DNA of 64,000 nucleotides from Streptomyces sp. NBC_01549 (lineage in GTDB: Bacteria; Actinomycetota; Actinomycetes; Streptomycetales; Streptomycetaceae): positions 4,645,001-4,709,000 of the forward strand of contig NZ_JAPEPW010000001.1 in NCBI RefSeq assembly GCF_026339955.1. The letters are read 5' to 3'. A program made the translations under genes and the position numbers. Below the pieces are notes generated by a model, which made no database searches, was not told the origin of the DNA, and worked only from the letters and a program-made list of their open reading frames with translations. Below, piece by piece: positions 33,780 to 41,643 of the stretch (position 1 is its first letter; each line of letters begins with the position of its first letter).

Positions 33780-35609
33780 GTGAACGACCGATACGACGGA
33801 TACGCGGGCGGCGACCAGTACGAGCTCGTCGGCTACGACGAGTTCGGGCAGCCTGTGTACCGGCAGGTGCAGCCCCAGCCGCCGCAGCAGGGCTATGACC
33901 CCTATGCGCAGCCGCAGCAGCCCCAGCAGCACCAGGGTTACGGCTACGACCCCTACGCGACCGGCACGGGGAGCTACGACACCGGTCAGCAGCAGCCCGT
34001 GTCCTCGTACGACACCGGTCAGCAGACCGCGGTCCCCGCCTACGACCCCTACGACCCGTACGGAGCCGGCGCGTCCGGTGCCGCCGGGACGACGTCGTAC
34101 GACCCCTACGGGCAGACGGCGCAGTCGGCGCACACCGGGCAGGTGGGGCAGACCGGGCAGACAGGCCGGGGCAGGCAGCCGGGGCGGGGCGGGCAGGTCG
34201 GCCAGTCCCGGACCGGGGCCGGCGCCGCGGGCACGAGCACCGGGCAGCAGCCTCGGGTCGCCGAGCAGACCGCCTACATCCCGCAGCAGGCGCGCCCCGC
34301 GGAGGAGAACGAGCCCCGGGCCGACCGGGACTACCGCACCGAGCAGTTCGCCTTCGTCGAGGAGCAGGAAGCCGAGTCCGAAGACGTCATCGACTGGCTG
34401 AACTTCACAGAGAACCGCACCGAGCGCCGTGAGGAGGCCAAGCGCCGCGCCCGCAGCAGGATCGTCGCCCTGGCCGTGGTGCTCGCCCTGGTCGTGGTCG
34501 GCGGCGTCGGCTACCTCTGGTACGCGGGGAAGCTGCCCGGTACCTCCTCCGGCGGCAAGTCCGCCGCGACGACGGCCACGGGCGCCCAGAACCGCGATGT
34601 GATCGTCGTCCACCTGCACAACACGAAGGGCGGCGGCACCTCCACGGCGCTGCTCGTCGACAACACCACCACCAAGCAGGGCACCACCGTCCTGCTGCCC
34701 AACTCTCTTGCCCTGACGGACGACAGCGGCTCGACGACCACGCTCGCCAAGTCCGTCGGCGACGACGGCTCCTCCGGGACCCGGGACGCGATCGACACGG
34801 TCCTCGGGACCGACATCCAGGGCACCTGGCGCCTCGACACCCCCTATCTCAACAACCTTGTCGACCTCGTCGGCAACATCGACCTCACCACCAACGCCGA
34901 TGTGCCGGACCCCGCTGCGAAGAAGAAGGGCGAGGCGCCCCTCGTGAAGAAGGGCGAGAACCAGACCCTCAGCGGCAAGATGGCCGTCGCCTACGCCACC
35001 TACCGAGCCTCCGGCGAAGCCCAGAACGCGCAGTTGGAGCGGTTCGGGCAGGTCATGCAGGGCGTGCTGCGCAAGTTGTCCTCGGACAAGCAGGCCGCGA
35101 CCACCACCGTGCAGACCCTGGCGCAGATCCTCGACCCCTCCCTGACCGACCAGGACCTCGGCGCCTTCCTCGCCAAGCTCGCCGACCTCGCCAAGGGCGG
35201 CGACTACAAGACGGCACTGCTGCCCGTGCAGCAGGACGGCACCCTGAGCGAGAGCGACACCAACAGCGTGGTCAAGAACGTGCTCGGAGGCACCGCCAAG
35301 AGCCCCGACGCCGACGCCGCCGTCCGCGTCGGCATCAAGAACGCCACCGGGAACAAGGACGCCACCGAGAAGGTCCGCGTCGTCCTGGTCAACGGCGGCT
35401 ACACCTTCCTGGACTCCGGCACCGCCGCCACCGCCCAGAGCGTGTCCCAGATCACGTACACCGACGCCGCCAAGAAGAACGACGCCATCGAGGTCGCGAA
35501 GACCCTCGGCCTGCCCACCAGCACCGTGAAGAAGGGCAGCGGCTCGTCCAGCGCCGACGTCTCGGTGGTCCTCGGCCAGGACTACAAGGTGACCACCTCC
35601 ACCGGGTGA
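33780..35609 (+). CDS. LCP (LytR-CpsA-Psr) family protein with LytR C-terminal domain; possible PdtA homologue
   Basis: 609 aa, GTG after GAGAGGGG. Residues ~1-205 are a Tyr/Gln/Pro/Gly-rich cytoplasmic region with YDPY and SYDTGQQ repeats. One membrane helix (IVALAVVLALVVVGGVGYLW) lies near 225-247. A divergent LCP domain (about 270-455) and a LytR_C domain (about 515-605) follow. LCP proteins ligate wall polymers to peptidoglycan. The usual SIPRD catalytic strand reads VLLPNSLAL here, so the conserved Arg/Asp are missing, although the later YATYR...LERF region is kept. Gene order (nadD - LCP - rsfS) resembles, from memory, the S. coelicolor pdtA (SCO2578) locus, whose product attaches polydiglycosylphosphate; orthology is unproven. 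Confidence 0.85.
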   Translation: MNDRYDGYAGGDQYELVGYDEFGQPVYRQVQPQPPQQGYDPYAQPQQPQQHQGYGYDPYATGTGSYDTGQQQPVSSYDTGQQTAVPAYDPYDPYGAGASGAAGTTSYDPYGQTAQSAHTGQVGQTGQTGRGRQPGRGGQVGQSRTGAGAAGTSTGQQPRVAEQTAYIPQQARPAEENEPRADRDYRTEQFAFVEEQEAESEDVIDWLNFTENRTERREEAKRRARSRIVALAVVLALVVVGGVGYLWYAGKLPGTSSGGKSAATTATGAQNRDVIVVHLHNTKGGGTSTALLVDNTTTKQGTTVLLPNSLALTDDSGSTTTLAKSVGDDGSSGTRDAIDTVLGTDIQGTWRLDTPYLNNLVDLVGNIDLTTNADVPDPAAKKKGEAPLVKKGENQTLSGKMAVAYATYRASGEAQNAQLERFGQVMQGVLRKLSSDKQAATTTVQTLAQILDPSLTDQDLGAFLAKLADLAKGGDYKTALLPVQQDGTLSESDTNSVVKNVLGGTAKSPDADAAVRVGIKNATGNKDATEKVRVVLVNGGYTFLDSGTAATAQSVSQITYTDAAKKNDAIEVAKTLGLPTSTVKKGSGSSSADVSVVLGQDYKVTTSTG

Positions 35610-35614
35610 TCGCG

Positions 35615-35651
35615 GTGACCACTTCACCGGGCGATCACGAAGAGTGGTCAC
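35615..35651 (+). terminator. Hairpin after the LCP gene
   Basis: A perfect 9-bp stem (gtgaccact / agtggtcac, 19-nt loop) starts 6 bp after the stop. The left arm lies in an imperfect ~25-bp direct repeat of the last LCP codons, so it may have arisen by local duplication. Confidence 0.5.
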
Positions 35652-35782
35652 TCGTGAACACTCCGAAGCGGTAGGCGCCACGTTCCGAGGCTCCCGGGAC
35701 GTGGCCCCGGAAACGCGTGGGGTGCCGTCGGCGGTCCGTGAGACCCTTGAGTCATTACTGACCGCCGACGGAAAGCCGCGTA

Positions 35783-36226
35783 GTGACCGCCACGGACCGC
35801 TCCATCGAGCTCATCACCACCGCCGCACAGGCGGCCGCAGACAAGCTCGCGCACGACATCATCGCCTACGACGTCAGCGACGTTCTCTCGATCACCGACG
35901 CCTTCCTGCTGGCGTCCGCCCCCAACGACCGCCAGGTCAAGTCGATCGTCGACGAGATCGAGGAGCGGCTGAACAAGGAGCTCGGCGCCAAGCCGGTGCG
36001 CCGCGAGGGCGACCGCGAGGCCCGCTGGGTCCTGCTCGACTACGTCGACATCGTGGTGCACGTGCAGCACAGCGAGGAGCGTGTCTTCTACGCCCTGGAG
36101 CGGCTGTGGAAGGACTGTCCGGAGCTGGACCTGCCCGCCGACGCCAAGGCCACCCGCGGCAAGGCCGCCGAGCATGCCAAGCTGCAGGCCGAGGAGGACT
36201 CCGCCGAACTCGGGGAGCTGCGGTGA
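35783..36226 (+). CDS. rsfS: Ribosome silencing factor RsfS
   Basis: 147 aa. The DUF143/Iojap domain is clear: ELITTAAQAAADKLAHDI, YDVSDVLSITDAFLLAS, and the hallmark EGDREARWVLLDYVDIVVH. The Ala/Glu-rich C-terminal ~35 residues are extra to the core. RsfS binds L14 on the 50S subunit and blocks subunit joining in starvation. The GTG at 35783 is the family start. The downstream phosphatase begins inside its stop codon region (GTGA overlap), implying translational coupling. Confidence 0.95.
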   Translation: MTATDRSIELITTAAQAAADKLAHDIIAYDVSDVLSITDAFLLASAPNDRQVKSIVDEIEERLNKELGAKPVRREGDREARWVLLDYVDIVVHVQHSEERVFYALERLWKDCPELDLPADAKATRGKAAEHAKLQAEEDSAELGELR

Positions 36227-36972
36227 CCGCGGCGGGCGCAGAGCCGGGTGCCGAGCCGGGGAGGGCGCCGGCCACGGGCGGCGCCCAGGCGGGGCGGCAG
36301 CCGACCGTCGCCGGTGTCGAGGCCGGGGAGAAGCCCGGCCGGGGCCGCCGCATCATCCTGTGGCGGCACGGCCAGACCTCCTGGAACGTGGATCGCCGCT
36401 TCCAGGGCACCACGGACGTCGAGCTCACCGAGACGGGCATCGGGCAGGCCCGCCGCGCCGCCCGGCTGCTCGCCTCGCTGAAGCCCGACGCGATCGTCGC
36501 CTCGGACCTTCAGCGCGCCGCGAACACGGCCGCCGAGCTGTCCGCTCTCACCGACATCGACGTCGTCCACGACGAGGGCCTGCGCGAGACCTACGCGGGC
36601 GTCTGGCAGGGGCTGACGCACGAGGAGATCATCGCCCGGTACGGCGACGAGTACGCCGCCTGGAAGCGCGGTGAGCCGGTGCGCCGCGGCGGTGGCGAAC
36701 TGGAGACCGAGGTCGCCGACCGCGCCGCCCCCGTGGTGCTGAGTCACGCCGACAAGCTCCCCGAGGACGGCACCCTCGTGGTGGTCAGCCACGGCGGCAC
36801 GATCCGGACCACCATCGGGCGCCTGCTCGGCCTGGAGTCCCGGCACTGGGAGAGTCTCGGTGGCCTCTCCAACTGCTGCTGGTCCGTCCTCGGAGAGGGC
36901 GCGAGGGGCTGGCGACTGCTCGAGCACAACGCCGGCACACTGCCGGAGCCGGTGCTCGGCGACGACGACTGA
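36223..36972 (+). CDS. Histidine phosphatase (phosphoglycerate mutase-like) family protein
   Basis: 249 aa. The GTG at 36223 overlaps the rsfS TGA by four bases and has GGGGAG upstream. A ~40-residue Gly/Ala/Pro lead precedes the domain. The RHG motif (LWRHGQTSWN), ASDLQRAANTA, the acid residue region LRETYAGVWQG and VVVSHGGTIR are intact. It acts on some phosphomonoester; similar actinobacterial proteins include acid phosphatases and glucosyl-3-phosphoglycerate phosphatase, so the substrate is left open. It ends 108 bp before a tRNA gene. Confidence 0.93.
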   Translation: MTAAGAEPGAEPGRAPATGGAQAGRQPTVAGVEAGEKPGRGRRIILWRHGQTSWNVDRRFQGTTDVELTETGIGQARRAARLLASLKPDAIVASDLQRAANTAAELSALTDIDVVHDEGLRETYAGVWQGLTHEEIIARYGDEYAAWKRGEPVRRGGGELETEVADRAAPVVLSHADKLPEDGTLVVVSHGGTIRTTIGRLLGLESRHWESLGGLSNCCWSVLGEGARGWRLLEHNAGTLPEPVLGDDD

Positions 36973-37012
36973 GCGGCCCTCTGTCCGGTCCCGGGGGCCG
37001 AGCGGGACCTGA

Positions 37013-37043
37013 TTTCACTTTCTGGCAGGTCGCAGGCTAAAGT
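37013..37043 (+). promoter_or_regulatory. Probable promoter of tRNA-Ala
   Basis: TAAAGT at 37038-37043 is a good -10 about 38 bp before the tRNA, with a TTTCAC/TTCACT-type -35 at 37013-37019. A GC hairpin lies in the short leader. Confidence 0.45.
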
Positions 37044-37080
37044 TCTTCTTGTTCGCCCCGCCGGGCGGGAAGAACGCAAG

Positions 37081-37153
37081 GGGCTATAGCTCAGTTGGTA
37101 GAGCGCCTGCATGGCATGCAGGAGGTCAGGAGTTCAATTCTCCTTAGCTCCAC
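37081..37153 (+). tRNA. tRNA-Ala (anticodon GGC), copy 1
   Basis: A 73-nt cloverleaf: acceptor GGGGCTA / TAGCTCC, D-arm with AGCTCAGTTGGTAGAGC, anticodon stem CCTGC / GCAGG around the loop ATGGCAT (anticodon GGC, reading GCC and GCU), and TPsiC arm with GTTCAATTC. The 3' CCA is not encoded. An identical copy lies at 41520-41592. Confidence 0.96.
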
Positions 37154-37190
37154 AGATCAACTCTCTTGAGTTGTCAAAGATCAGCACAGA

Positions 37191-38150
37191 TCAGTGATGA
37201 GAATCCCGTTCCTTTCGAGGAGCGGGATTTCTTCCTGTCCCCCAAGATGTCGGCGACATGGACGACGTCGGTCCCAGGGACTCCGTGGCCGCCGCGAGTG
37301 ACGGTGGCCACAACCGCTCCCGCCGCTCCCGCAGAATCGCCAGCGCCTTGCGCGCCTTCTCGTCGTTCGGGGTGTAGGCGACGATCCGGCACTCCGGCAT
37401 CCCGTCGATGGACAACGACACCGAGGTCATCCGCAGCTCGCCCACCGCCTCATGGCGGAACGTCTTCACACGCGGTCCCGGCGGGAGGACGTCCCCGCCC
37501 GCCCACAGCTCGGCGAAGCGCGGGCTGGCGGCCGACAGCCTGCGTATGTAGTCCTCCCAGGCGGGCTCGCCGACATGTCTGCCGTACGCGGAGCGCAGCG
37601 TCGCCACCATCAACGGCAGTTCGCTGTCCCGGAACACCACGGGACAGCCGGGCTCGGGCACGGTGAACAGGGTCCACAACACGTTGGGAACGCCGATGTC
37701 GAGCGTCTGCGGCACGAAGAACAGGTCGCGGTAAGGGGGGTTGGCGGCGAGGATGTCGTACCGCGAGTTGTAGACCGCCGCGGGGCGCGGCTCGAGGGCG
37801 TCGATGATGCCCTGGATCTCCGCGCCCACGGTGTGCGCGGGGAGCTCCGGCTCTGCCTCGTAGGGCACTTCGGCCAAGTGATACAGATGCTCCCGCTCGG
37901 TCTGGTCCAGGCGCAGGGTGCGCGCCACCGCGTCCAAGACCTGAGGAGAGGCGTTGATGGGGCGGCCCTGCTCCAGCCATGTGTACCAGGTCACACCGAC
38001 TCCGGAGAGCTGTGCGACCTCCTCGCGGCGCAGCCCCGGCGTACGGCGCCGGAAGCCCGGGGGCATTCCCACGTCGGCGGGTGTCACCCGCGCCCGCCGG
38101 CCGCGCAAGAAGGCGGCCAGCTCCGGCCTGCGACGCTGTGTCGTGTTCAT
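37191..38150 (-). CDS. XRE-family regulator with MmyB-like ligand domain
   Basis: 319 aa from ATG 38150 (GGGGGA 9-10 nt upstream); GTG 38159 has no room for a ribosome binding site. An N-terminal helix-turn-helix (about 5-80: TPGLRREEVAQLSGVGVTWY, then LEQGR) is followed by an MmyB-type PAS-like domain (about 105-270: NSRYDILAANPPYRDLFF) known to bind fatty-acid-like ligands. It is divergent from the MFS exporter gene, the usual arrangement for a repressor of that pump. The last ~40 residues (after LAILRERRE) look unlike the family and are read through the antisense of the tRNA terminator, suggesting the native 3' end was lost. Confidence 0.88.
   Translation of the reverse strand: MNTTQRRRPELAAFLRGRRARVTPADVGMPPGFRRRTPGLRREEVAQLSGVGVTWYTWLEQGRPINASPQVLDAVARTLRLDQTEREHLYHLAEVPYEAEPELPAHTVGAEIQGIIDALEPRPAAVYNSRYDILAANPPYRDLFFVPQTLDIGVPNVLWTLFTVPEPGCPVVFRDSELPLMVATLRSAYGRHVGEPAWEDYIRRLSAASPRFAELWAGGDVLPPGPRVKTFRHEAVGELRMTSVSLSIDGMPECRIVAYTPNDEKARKALAILRERRERLWPPSLAAATESLGPTSSMSPTSWGTGRNPAPRKERDSHH
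37202..37234 (+). terminator. tRNA-Ala copy 1 terminator
   Basis: The stem aatcccgttcc / aggagcgggatt is followed by tcttcct, a standard tRNA terminator. It lies inside the 3' end of the oppositely directed XRE gene. Confidence 0.75.
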
Positions 38151-38269
38151 CGGCTTCACTTCCCCCGTCTTTCATCGTCCGTGCCGAACCCGCCCGCTGC
38201 CAGGTGCTGTCAGTACCAGCATCGGCGGGCTCTCGTCACCCGTATCCGGCCGCCGCCAGGCTCGGAGCC

Positions 38270-39739
38270 ATGACGACGACGACCCCCGCGGGCACAGGTC
38301 CCGCAGCGGATTCACGTCCTGCAACCAGTAAAGCCCCCGGCACTGACAATCGCCCCGGACGGCTGCTCGCGGTCGTGCTCACAGCCCAGTTCATGGCACT
38401 GCTCGACGTCTTCATCGTGAACGTCGCCGTGCCCACGATCGGTTCCGAACTCCACGCGTCCGGCGCGGGACTGCAGTTGGTGGTCGCCGGATACTCCATC
38501 GCGTACGCCGTACTGCTGATCACCGGCGCGCGCCTCGGCGACCTGCTCGGCCACCGCCGCGTCCACCTCGCCGGGCTCGGGCTGTTCACGGCCGCCTCGC
38601 TGGCCTGCGGACTGGCGCGGGGAACCGGGGAGTTGATCGCCTTCCGGCTGGTGCAGGGCGCCGGTGCGGCCGTGATGATCCCGCAGGTGCTCAGCCTGAT
38701 CCAGCGACACTTCACCGGCGAGGCCCGGGCCCGTGCCCTCGGCGCGTACTCCGCCGTCCTCGCGACCGGCGCCGCGGCCGGACAGGTGCTGGGCGGTGTA
38801 CTGGTCAGCGCCGACCTGTTCGGCACCGGCTGGCGGCCGGTTTTCCTGGTCAACGTGCCCGTGGGCCTCGTGCTCGTGGCCGTCGGCCGCCGCGTCCTGC
38901 CCCGGGACGAGGAGGGAGCCGTCGAGCGCTCACGCGGCCTCGACCTGCCGGGCCTCGTCCTGCTCGCCGCCGCCGTGTCGCTGTTCGCCGTGCCGCTCGT
39001 GCTCGGCCAGCAGGAGGGCTGGCCGCTGTGGTCCTGGCTGTCGCTCGGCGCGGCCGCGGCCTCCTTCACCCTTTTCTGCCTGTACGAGTCCCGGCTCTCC
39101 CGGCGCGGTGGGGCGCCACTGATCGCGCCCCAGGTGCTGCGCCACCCCGGCATGAGCCTCGCGGTCTTCCGCCTGCTCGCGGTGATGGCGGTCAATGCGG
39201 GCTTCCTGTTCGTGCTCACTCTGCACGTTCAGGGCGGCCTCGGGTACAGCGCGCTGCGCGCCGGTCTCACCTTCGCGCCGACCGCGGTGGTCTTCGGCCT
39301 GGTCGGTCTGACCTGGCGCAACTGGCCGGCCGCCCTGCAACGTGTCCTGATCCCGGTCGGCTTCGCGATCGCGTCTGCTTCCGTGGCCGGCGTCGGAGCC
39401 GTGCTGAAGGGCGGGGGCGACGGCGGTCCCTGGCTGTATGTGGCGTTCACGGGCGTGGGGACCGGTCTCGCGCTGGGCTTCAGCCCCACGCTGACCAGGG
39501 CTCTGGCCACGGTGCGGCCCGAGGACGCGGCGGACGCCAGCGGACTGCTCGCGACGGTCACCCAGCTCGGTCAGCTGATCGGTGTCGCGGCCTTCGGCAC
39601 ACTCTTCTTGAACCGGCTTGAGTCACTTGGGGCTCCCGGGGCGTATACCTCTGCGGACGCGCTCCTCGTGTGCACGTATGCGCTGGCCGCGACGGCCACG
39701 TCGGGTGCCGTGTCCGGACTGGTACGAAGGCGTCGCTGA
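38270..39739 (+). CDS. MFS transporter, DHA2 (14-helix drug exporter) family
   Basis: 489 aa. About 14 membrane helices after a ~30-residue polar start. Motifs of the EmrB/QacA group are present: LTAQFMALLDVFIVNVAVPT in helix 1, GARLGDLLGHRRVHL (motif A) in loop 2-3, RLVQGAGAAVMIPQVL, and LGGVLVSADLFGTGWR with PVFLVNVPVG (motif C region). It exports drugs or other small hydrophobic molecules with proton coupling. It is divergent from the XRE/MmyB regulator, which probably controls it. It lies in the segment between the two tRNA-Ala copies. Confidence 0.93.
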   Translation: MTTTTPAGTGPAADSRPATSKAPGTDNRPGRLLAVVLTAQFMALLDVFIVNVAVPTIGSELHASGAGLQLVVAGYSIAYAVLLITGARLGDLLGHRRVHLAGLGLFTAASLACGLARGTGELIAFRLVQGAGAAVMIPQVLSLIQRHFTGEARARALGAYSAVLATGAAAGQVLGGVLVSADLFGTGWRPVFLVNVPVGLVLVAVGRRVLPRDEEGAVERSRGLDLPGLVLLAAAVSLFAVPLVLGQQEGWPLWSWLSLGAAAASFTLFCLYESRLSRRGGAPLIAPQVLRHPGMSLAVFRLLAVMAVNAGFLFVLTLHVQGGLGYSALRAGLTFAPTAVVFGLVGLTWRNWPAALQRVLIPVGFAIASASVAGVGAVLKGGGDGGPWLYVAFTGVGTGLALGFSPTLTRALATVRPEDAADASGLLATVTQLGQLIGVAAFGTLFLNRLESLGAPGAYTSADALLVCTYALAATATSGAVSGLVRRRR

Positions 39740-39808
39740 CCGTATTGCTCCGGCCGTGGCAGAATCAAACGGCCGGAAGGGGGCGCGGCCCGACGGGAGG
39801 GAGAAGCG

Positions 39809-39982
39809 ATGCCTGCGAGCATCCTCGAGGAGGTCGACGATCTCCTCGATGTGGCACAGACACGTAGAAGAGCCACTCTCCTCGACTGCCCTTCCTGCGG
39901 ATCGGTCCACGTCGCCCAGGTCCTCGGCGACAACGGCGGGATCTCCTACGTGTGCACGGCCTGCGGCCACAGCTGGAGCTGA
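39809..39982 (+). CDS. Small zinc-ribbon-like protein, 57 aa
   Basis: MPASILEEVDDLLDVAQTRR is a helical lead, followed by CPSC (C29, C32 approx.) and CTAC (C52, C55 approx.), a four-cysteine ribbon with SWS at the end. The ribosome binding site GGGAGGGAGAAG lies just before the ATG. Too short to assign; such ribbons often bind nucleic acid or act as small adaptor subunits. The next small gene starts 3 bp after its stop, so the pair is probably cotranscribed. Confidence 0.68.
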   Translation: MPASILEEVDDLLDVAQTRRRATLLDCPSCGSVHVAQVLGDNGGISYVCTACGHSWS

Positions 39983-39985
39983 TCG

Positions 39986-40219
39986 ATGGGTGCACACAGG
40001 CGGAAGTGCGATTGGTGCGGCAGTGGTACGCCGATCGTCCGCGACATGGAGCCGGTCAACCACGACTACCAGTACTGGTGCGAGGAGTGCGCTCGGGCGC
40101 TGATCATAAAAGGCGACCCGATCGAGACGTACCGCGAGCTGGAGGGCGAGCCGATCTACGGCCGGCTCCTCGACGAGCACTGCACGCTCAAACGGTTCTA
40201 TTCGTTCGCCACAGCCTGA
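39986..40219 (+). CDS. Small four-cysteine protein, 77 aa
   Basis: It begins MGAHRRKCDWCGSGTPIV and carries WCEECARALI, so CxxC occurs twice, about 20 residues apart, consistent with one zinc site; a fifth cysteine is in DEHCTLKRFY. It follows the other small zinc-ribbon gene by 3 bp. Its 3' end overlaps the convergent GT87 gene by 32 bp. No family recognised. Confidence 0.65.
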   Translation: MGAHRRKCDWCGSGTPIVRDMEPVNHDYQYWCEECARALIIKGDPIETYRELEGEPIYGRLLDEHCTLKRFYSFATA

Positions 40220-41384
40220 CCCCGATCAGGGTCAGGAAGACGAGACCGGCTCCTTCGTAGAGGGCCGACAACGTCAACTGGGCGCTCGTCTGGTGCAGTT
40301 CGAGCCGTCCCGGGCCGTGTGGCACCCACCACAGCGCGTACGAGCAGAAGACCAGCGCCGTACCGACGGCGGCCGCTCGGCCGCGCGTGCCGAGGATCAG
40401 CACCATCGGCACGCACCACACCCAGTGGTGCGACCAGGACACCGGGCTGATCAACAGCGCCGTGACCGCGCAGGCGGCCACCGCCCAGGCGCGCCGTCCG
40501 CGCAGCTCCGCCGCCACGGCGAACGCGATGCCCAGGGAGCCGGCCACGGCCGCAGAGGCGATCCACCAGAGGCCCGGTCGCGCGGTGTGCAGCAGCCGGG
40601 CCAGCACGCCCCGCAGCGACTGGTTCGCGGTGTCCTCCACGAGCCCGACCCGGCCCGTCTCGAAGACCATGCGCCCCCAGAAGTGCCATGAGTCGTACGG
40701 CAGCACGGAGGCCGCCAGCAGTGTCGCCCCGGCGAACGCGACCGCCGCCCCGCGCGCGTGCCGCAGCCAGGGACCTCCGGGGCCCTGGCGCGCGCGGGCC
40801 ACGACGCCGGTGGCCAGCAGGAACACCGCGAAGAGTGCCGGTGTCAGCTTGATCGCCGCCGCGAGTCCGATGCCCACCCCGGCCCAGCGGTGCCAGGGCC
40901 GCCGTGTCAGGTCCCACAGCACCAGCGCACCGAGCAGCAGATTGATCTGCCCGTACCGCACGGTCGTCCACACCGGCTCGCACCAGACGGCCATCGCGGA
41001 CGCCCACCAGACGCCCTCTACGCGCGCGTGGTCGACGAGCCGCAGCGAGAAGGCCACGAACACCACAAGAAGGGCCAGGTTTCCTGCCGTCGCCAGGGTC
41101 CGCATGGTCGACGTGTCCAGCAGCGTCAGCGGTGTGAACAGCAGCGCGGCGAACGGCGGGTAGGTGGTCGGCAGATGGGCCTCGGTCGTACGCAGCGCGT
41201 AGAGGTCGCCGCCCGCGCGGACGGTCTCGCCCTCCGCCCGGTACACCATCAGATCGATCATCGACACGTGCGCGGCCCGCTGCGCCCACCAGAAGACGGC
41301 GAAGGACAACAGGCACGCCCCCAGGGCGACGGGCGCACGGCGGCGGACACGGGGGAGCGCGATCACGGTCACGAAGGCCGACAC
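40188..41384 (-). CDS. GT87 (DUF2029) family polyprenyl-phosphate mannosyltransferase-like membrane protein
   Basis: 398 aa with about ten membrane helices. The first extracytoplasmic loop has the acidic pair typical of GT-C enzymes (SMIDLMVYRAEGETVRAGGDLY), then TYPPFAALLFTPL, and later YGQINLLLGALVLWDL and SPVSWSHHWVW, all GT87 features. Family members transfer mannose or other sugars from polyprenyl-phosphate carriers to envelope glycolipids. The start is a GTG at 41384; an overlapping open frame on the same strand is a high-GC shadow. It overlaps the 3' end of the convergent 77-aa gene. Confidence 0.88.
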   Translation of the reverse strand: MSAFVTVIALPRVRRRAPVALGACLLSFAVFWWAQRAAHVSMIDLMVYRAEGETVRAGGDLYALRTTEAHLPTTYPPFAALLFTPLTLLDTSTMRTLATAGNLALLVVFVAFSLRLVDHARVEGVWWASAMAVWCEPVWTTVRYGQINLLLGALVLWDLTRRPWHRWAGVGIGLAAAIKLTPALFAVFLLATGVVARARQGPGGPWLRHARGAAVAFAGATLLAASVLPYDSWHFWGRMVFETGRVGLVEDTANQSLRGVLARLLHTARPGLWWIASAAVAGSLGIAFAVAAELRGRRAWAVAACAVTALLISPVSWSHHWVWCVPMVLILGTRGRAAAVGTALVFCSYALWWVPHGPGRLELHQTSAQLTLSALYEGAGLVFLTLIGVRLWRTNRTV

Positions 41385-41519
41385 TATCCCTCATGTCCGT
41401 ATTGTCCGCACGGCGCCTAATCGATTTGGTGGTCCACGGGGAGGACCGTGTAATGTTGGCGTCGCCGCCGGGGAAACCGGGCGACACGGTGGATATGCGG
41501 TTTCGCCGCATGGCCGCGA

Positions 41520-41592
41520 GGGGCTATAGCTCAGTTGGTAGAGCGCCTGCATGGCATGCAGGAGGTCAGGAGTTCAATTCTCCTTAGCTCCA
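41520..41592 (+). tRNA. tRNA-Ala (anticodon GGC), copy 2
   Basis: Identical over all 73 nt to the copy at 37081-37153, same strand. A TAATGT -10-like element (41451-41456) lies 64 bp upstream, and a short hairpin (atgcgg / ccgcat) precedes the tRNA. The flanks differ from those of copy 1 beyond the shared ca immediately after the tRNA. Confidence 0.96.
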
Positions 41593-41600
41593 CAAAGATT

Positions 41601-41635
41601 GAAGGCGGGTCACCCGATCAGGGTGACCCGCCTTC
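41601..41635. terminator. Bidirectional terminator after tRNA-Ala copy 2
   Basis: A perfect 15-bp stem (gaaggcgggtcaccc / gggtgacccgccttc, 5-nt loop) lies between the tRNA and the end of the convergent NuoF-like gene. Confidence 0.85.
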
Positions 41636-41643
41636 GTCGTTGT

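Noticed and set aside
40198..41511. A 437-codon minus-strand frame overlapping the GT87 gene
   Set aside because: It is Arg/Gly/Ala-rich nonsense in another frame of the same region; the GT87 frame has membrane helices and family motifs.
37154..41519. Integrative element or prophage between the tRNA-Ala copies
   Set aside because: No integrase, excisionase, replication or phage gene is in the segment. Only the direct tRNA repeat remains as evidence, so it is reported as a possible recombination segment instead.
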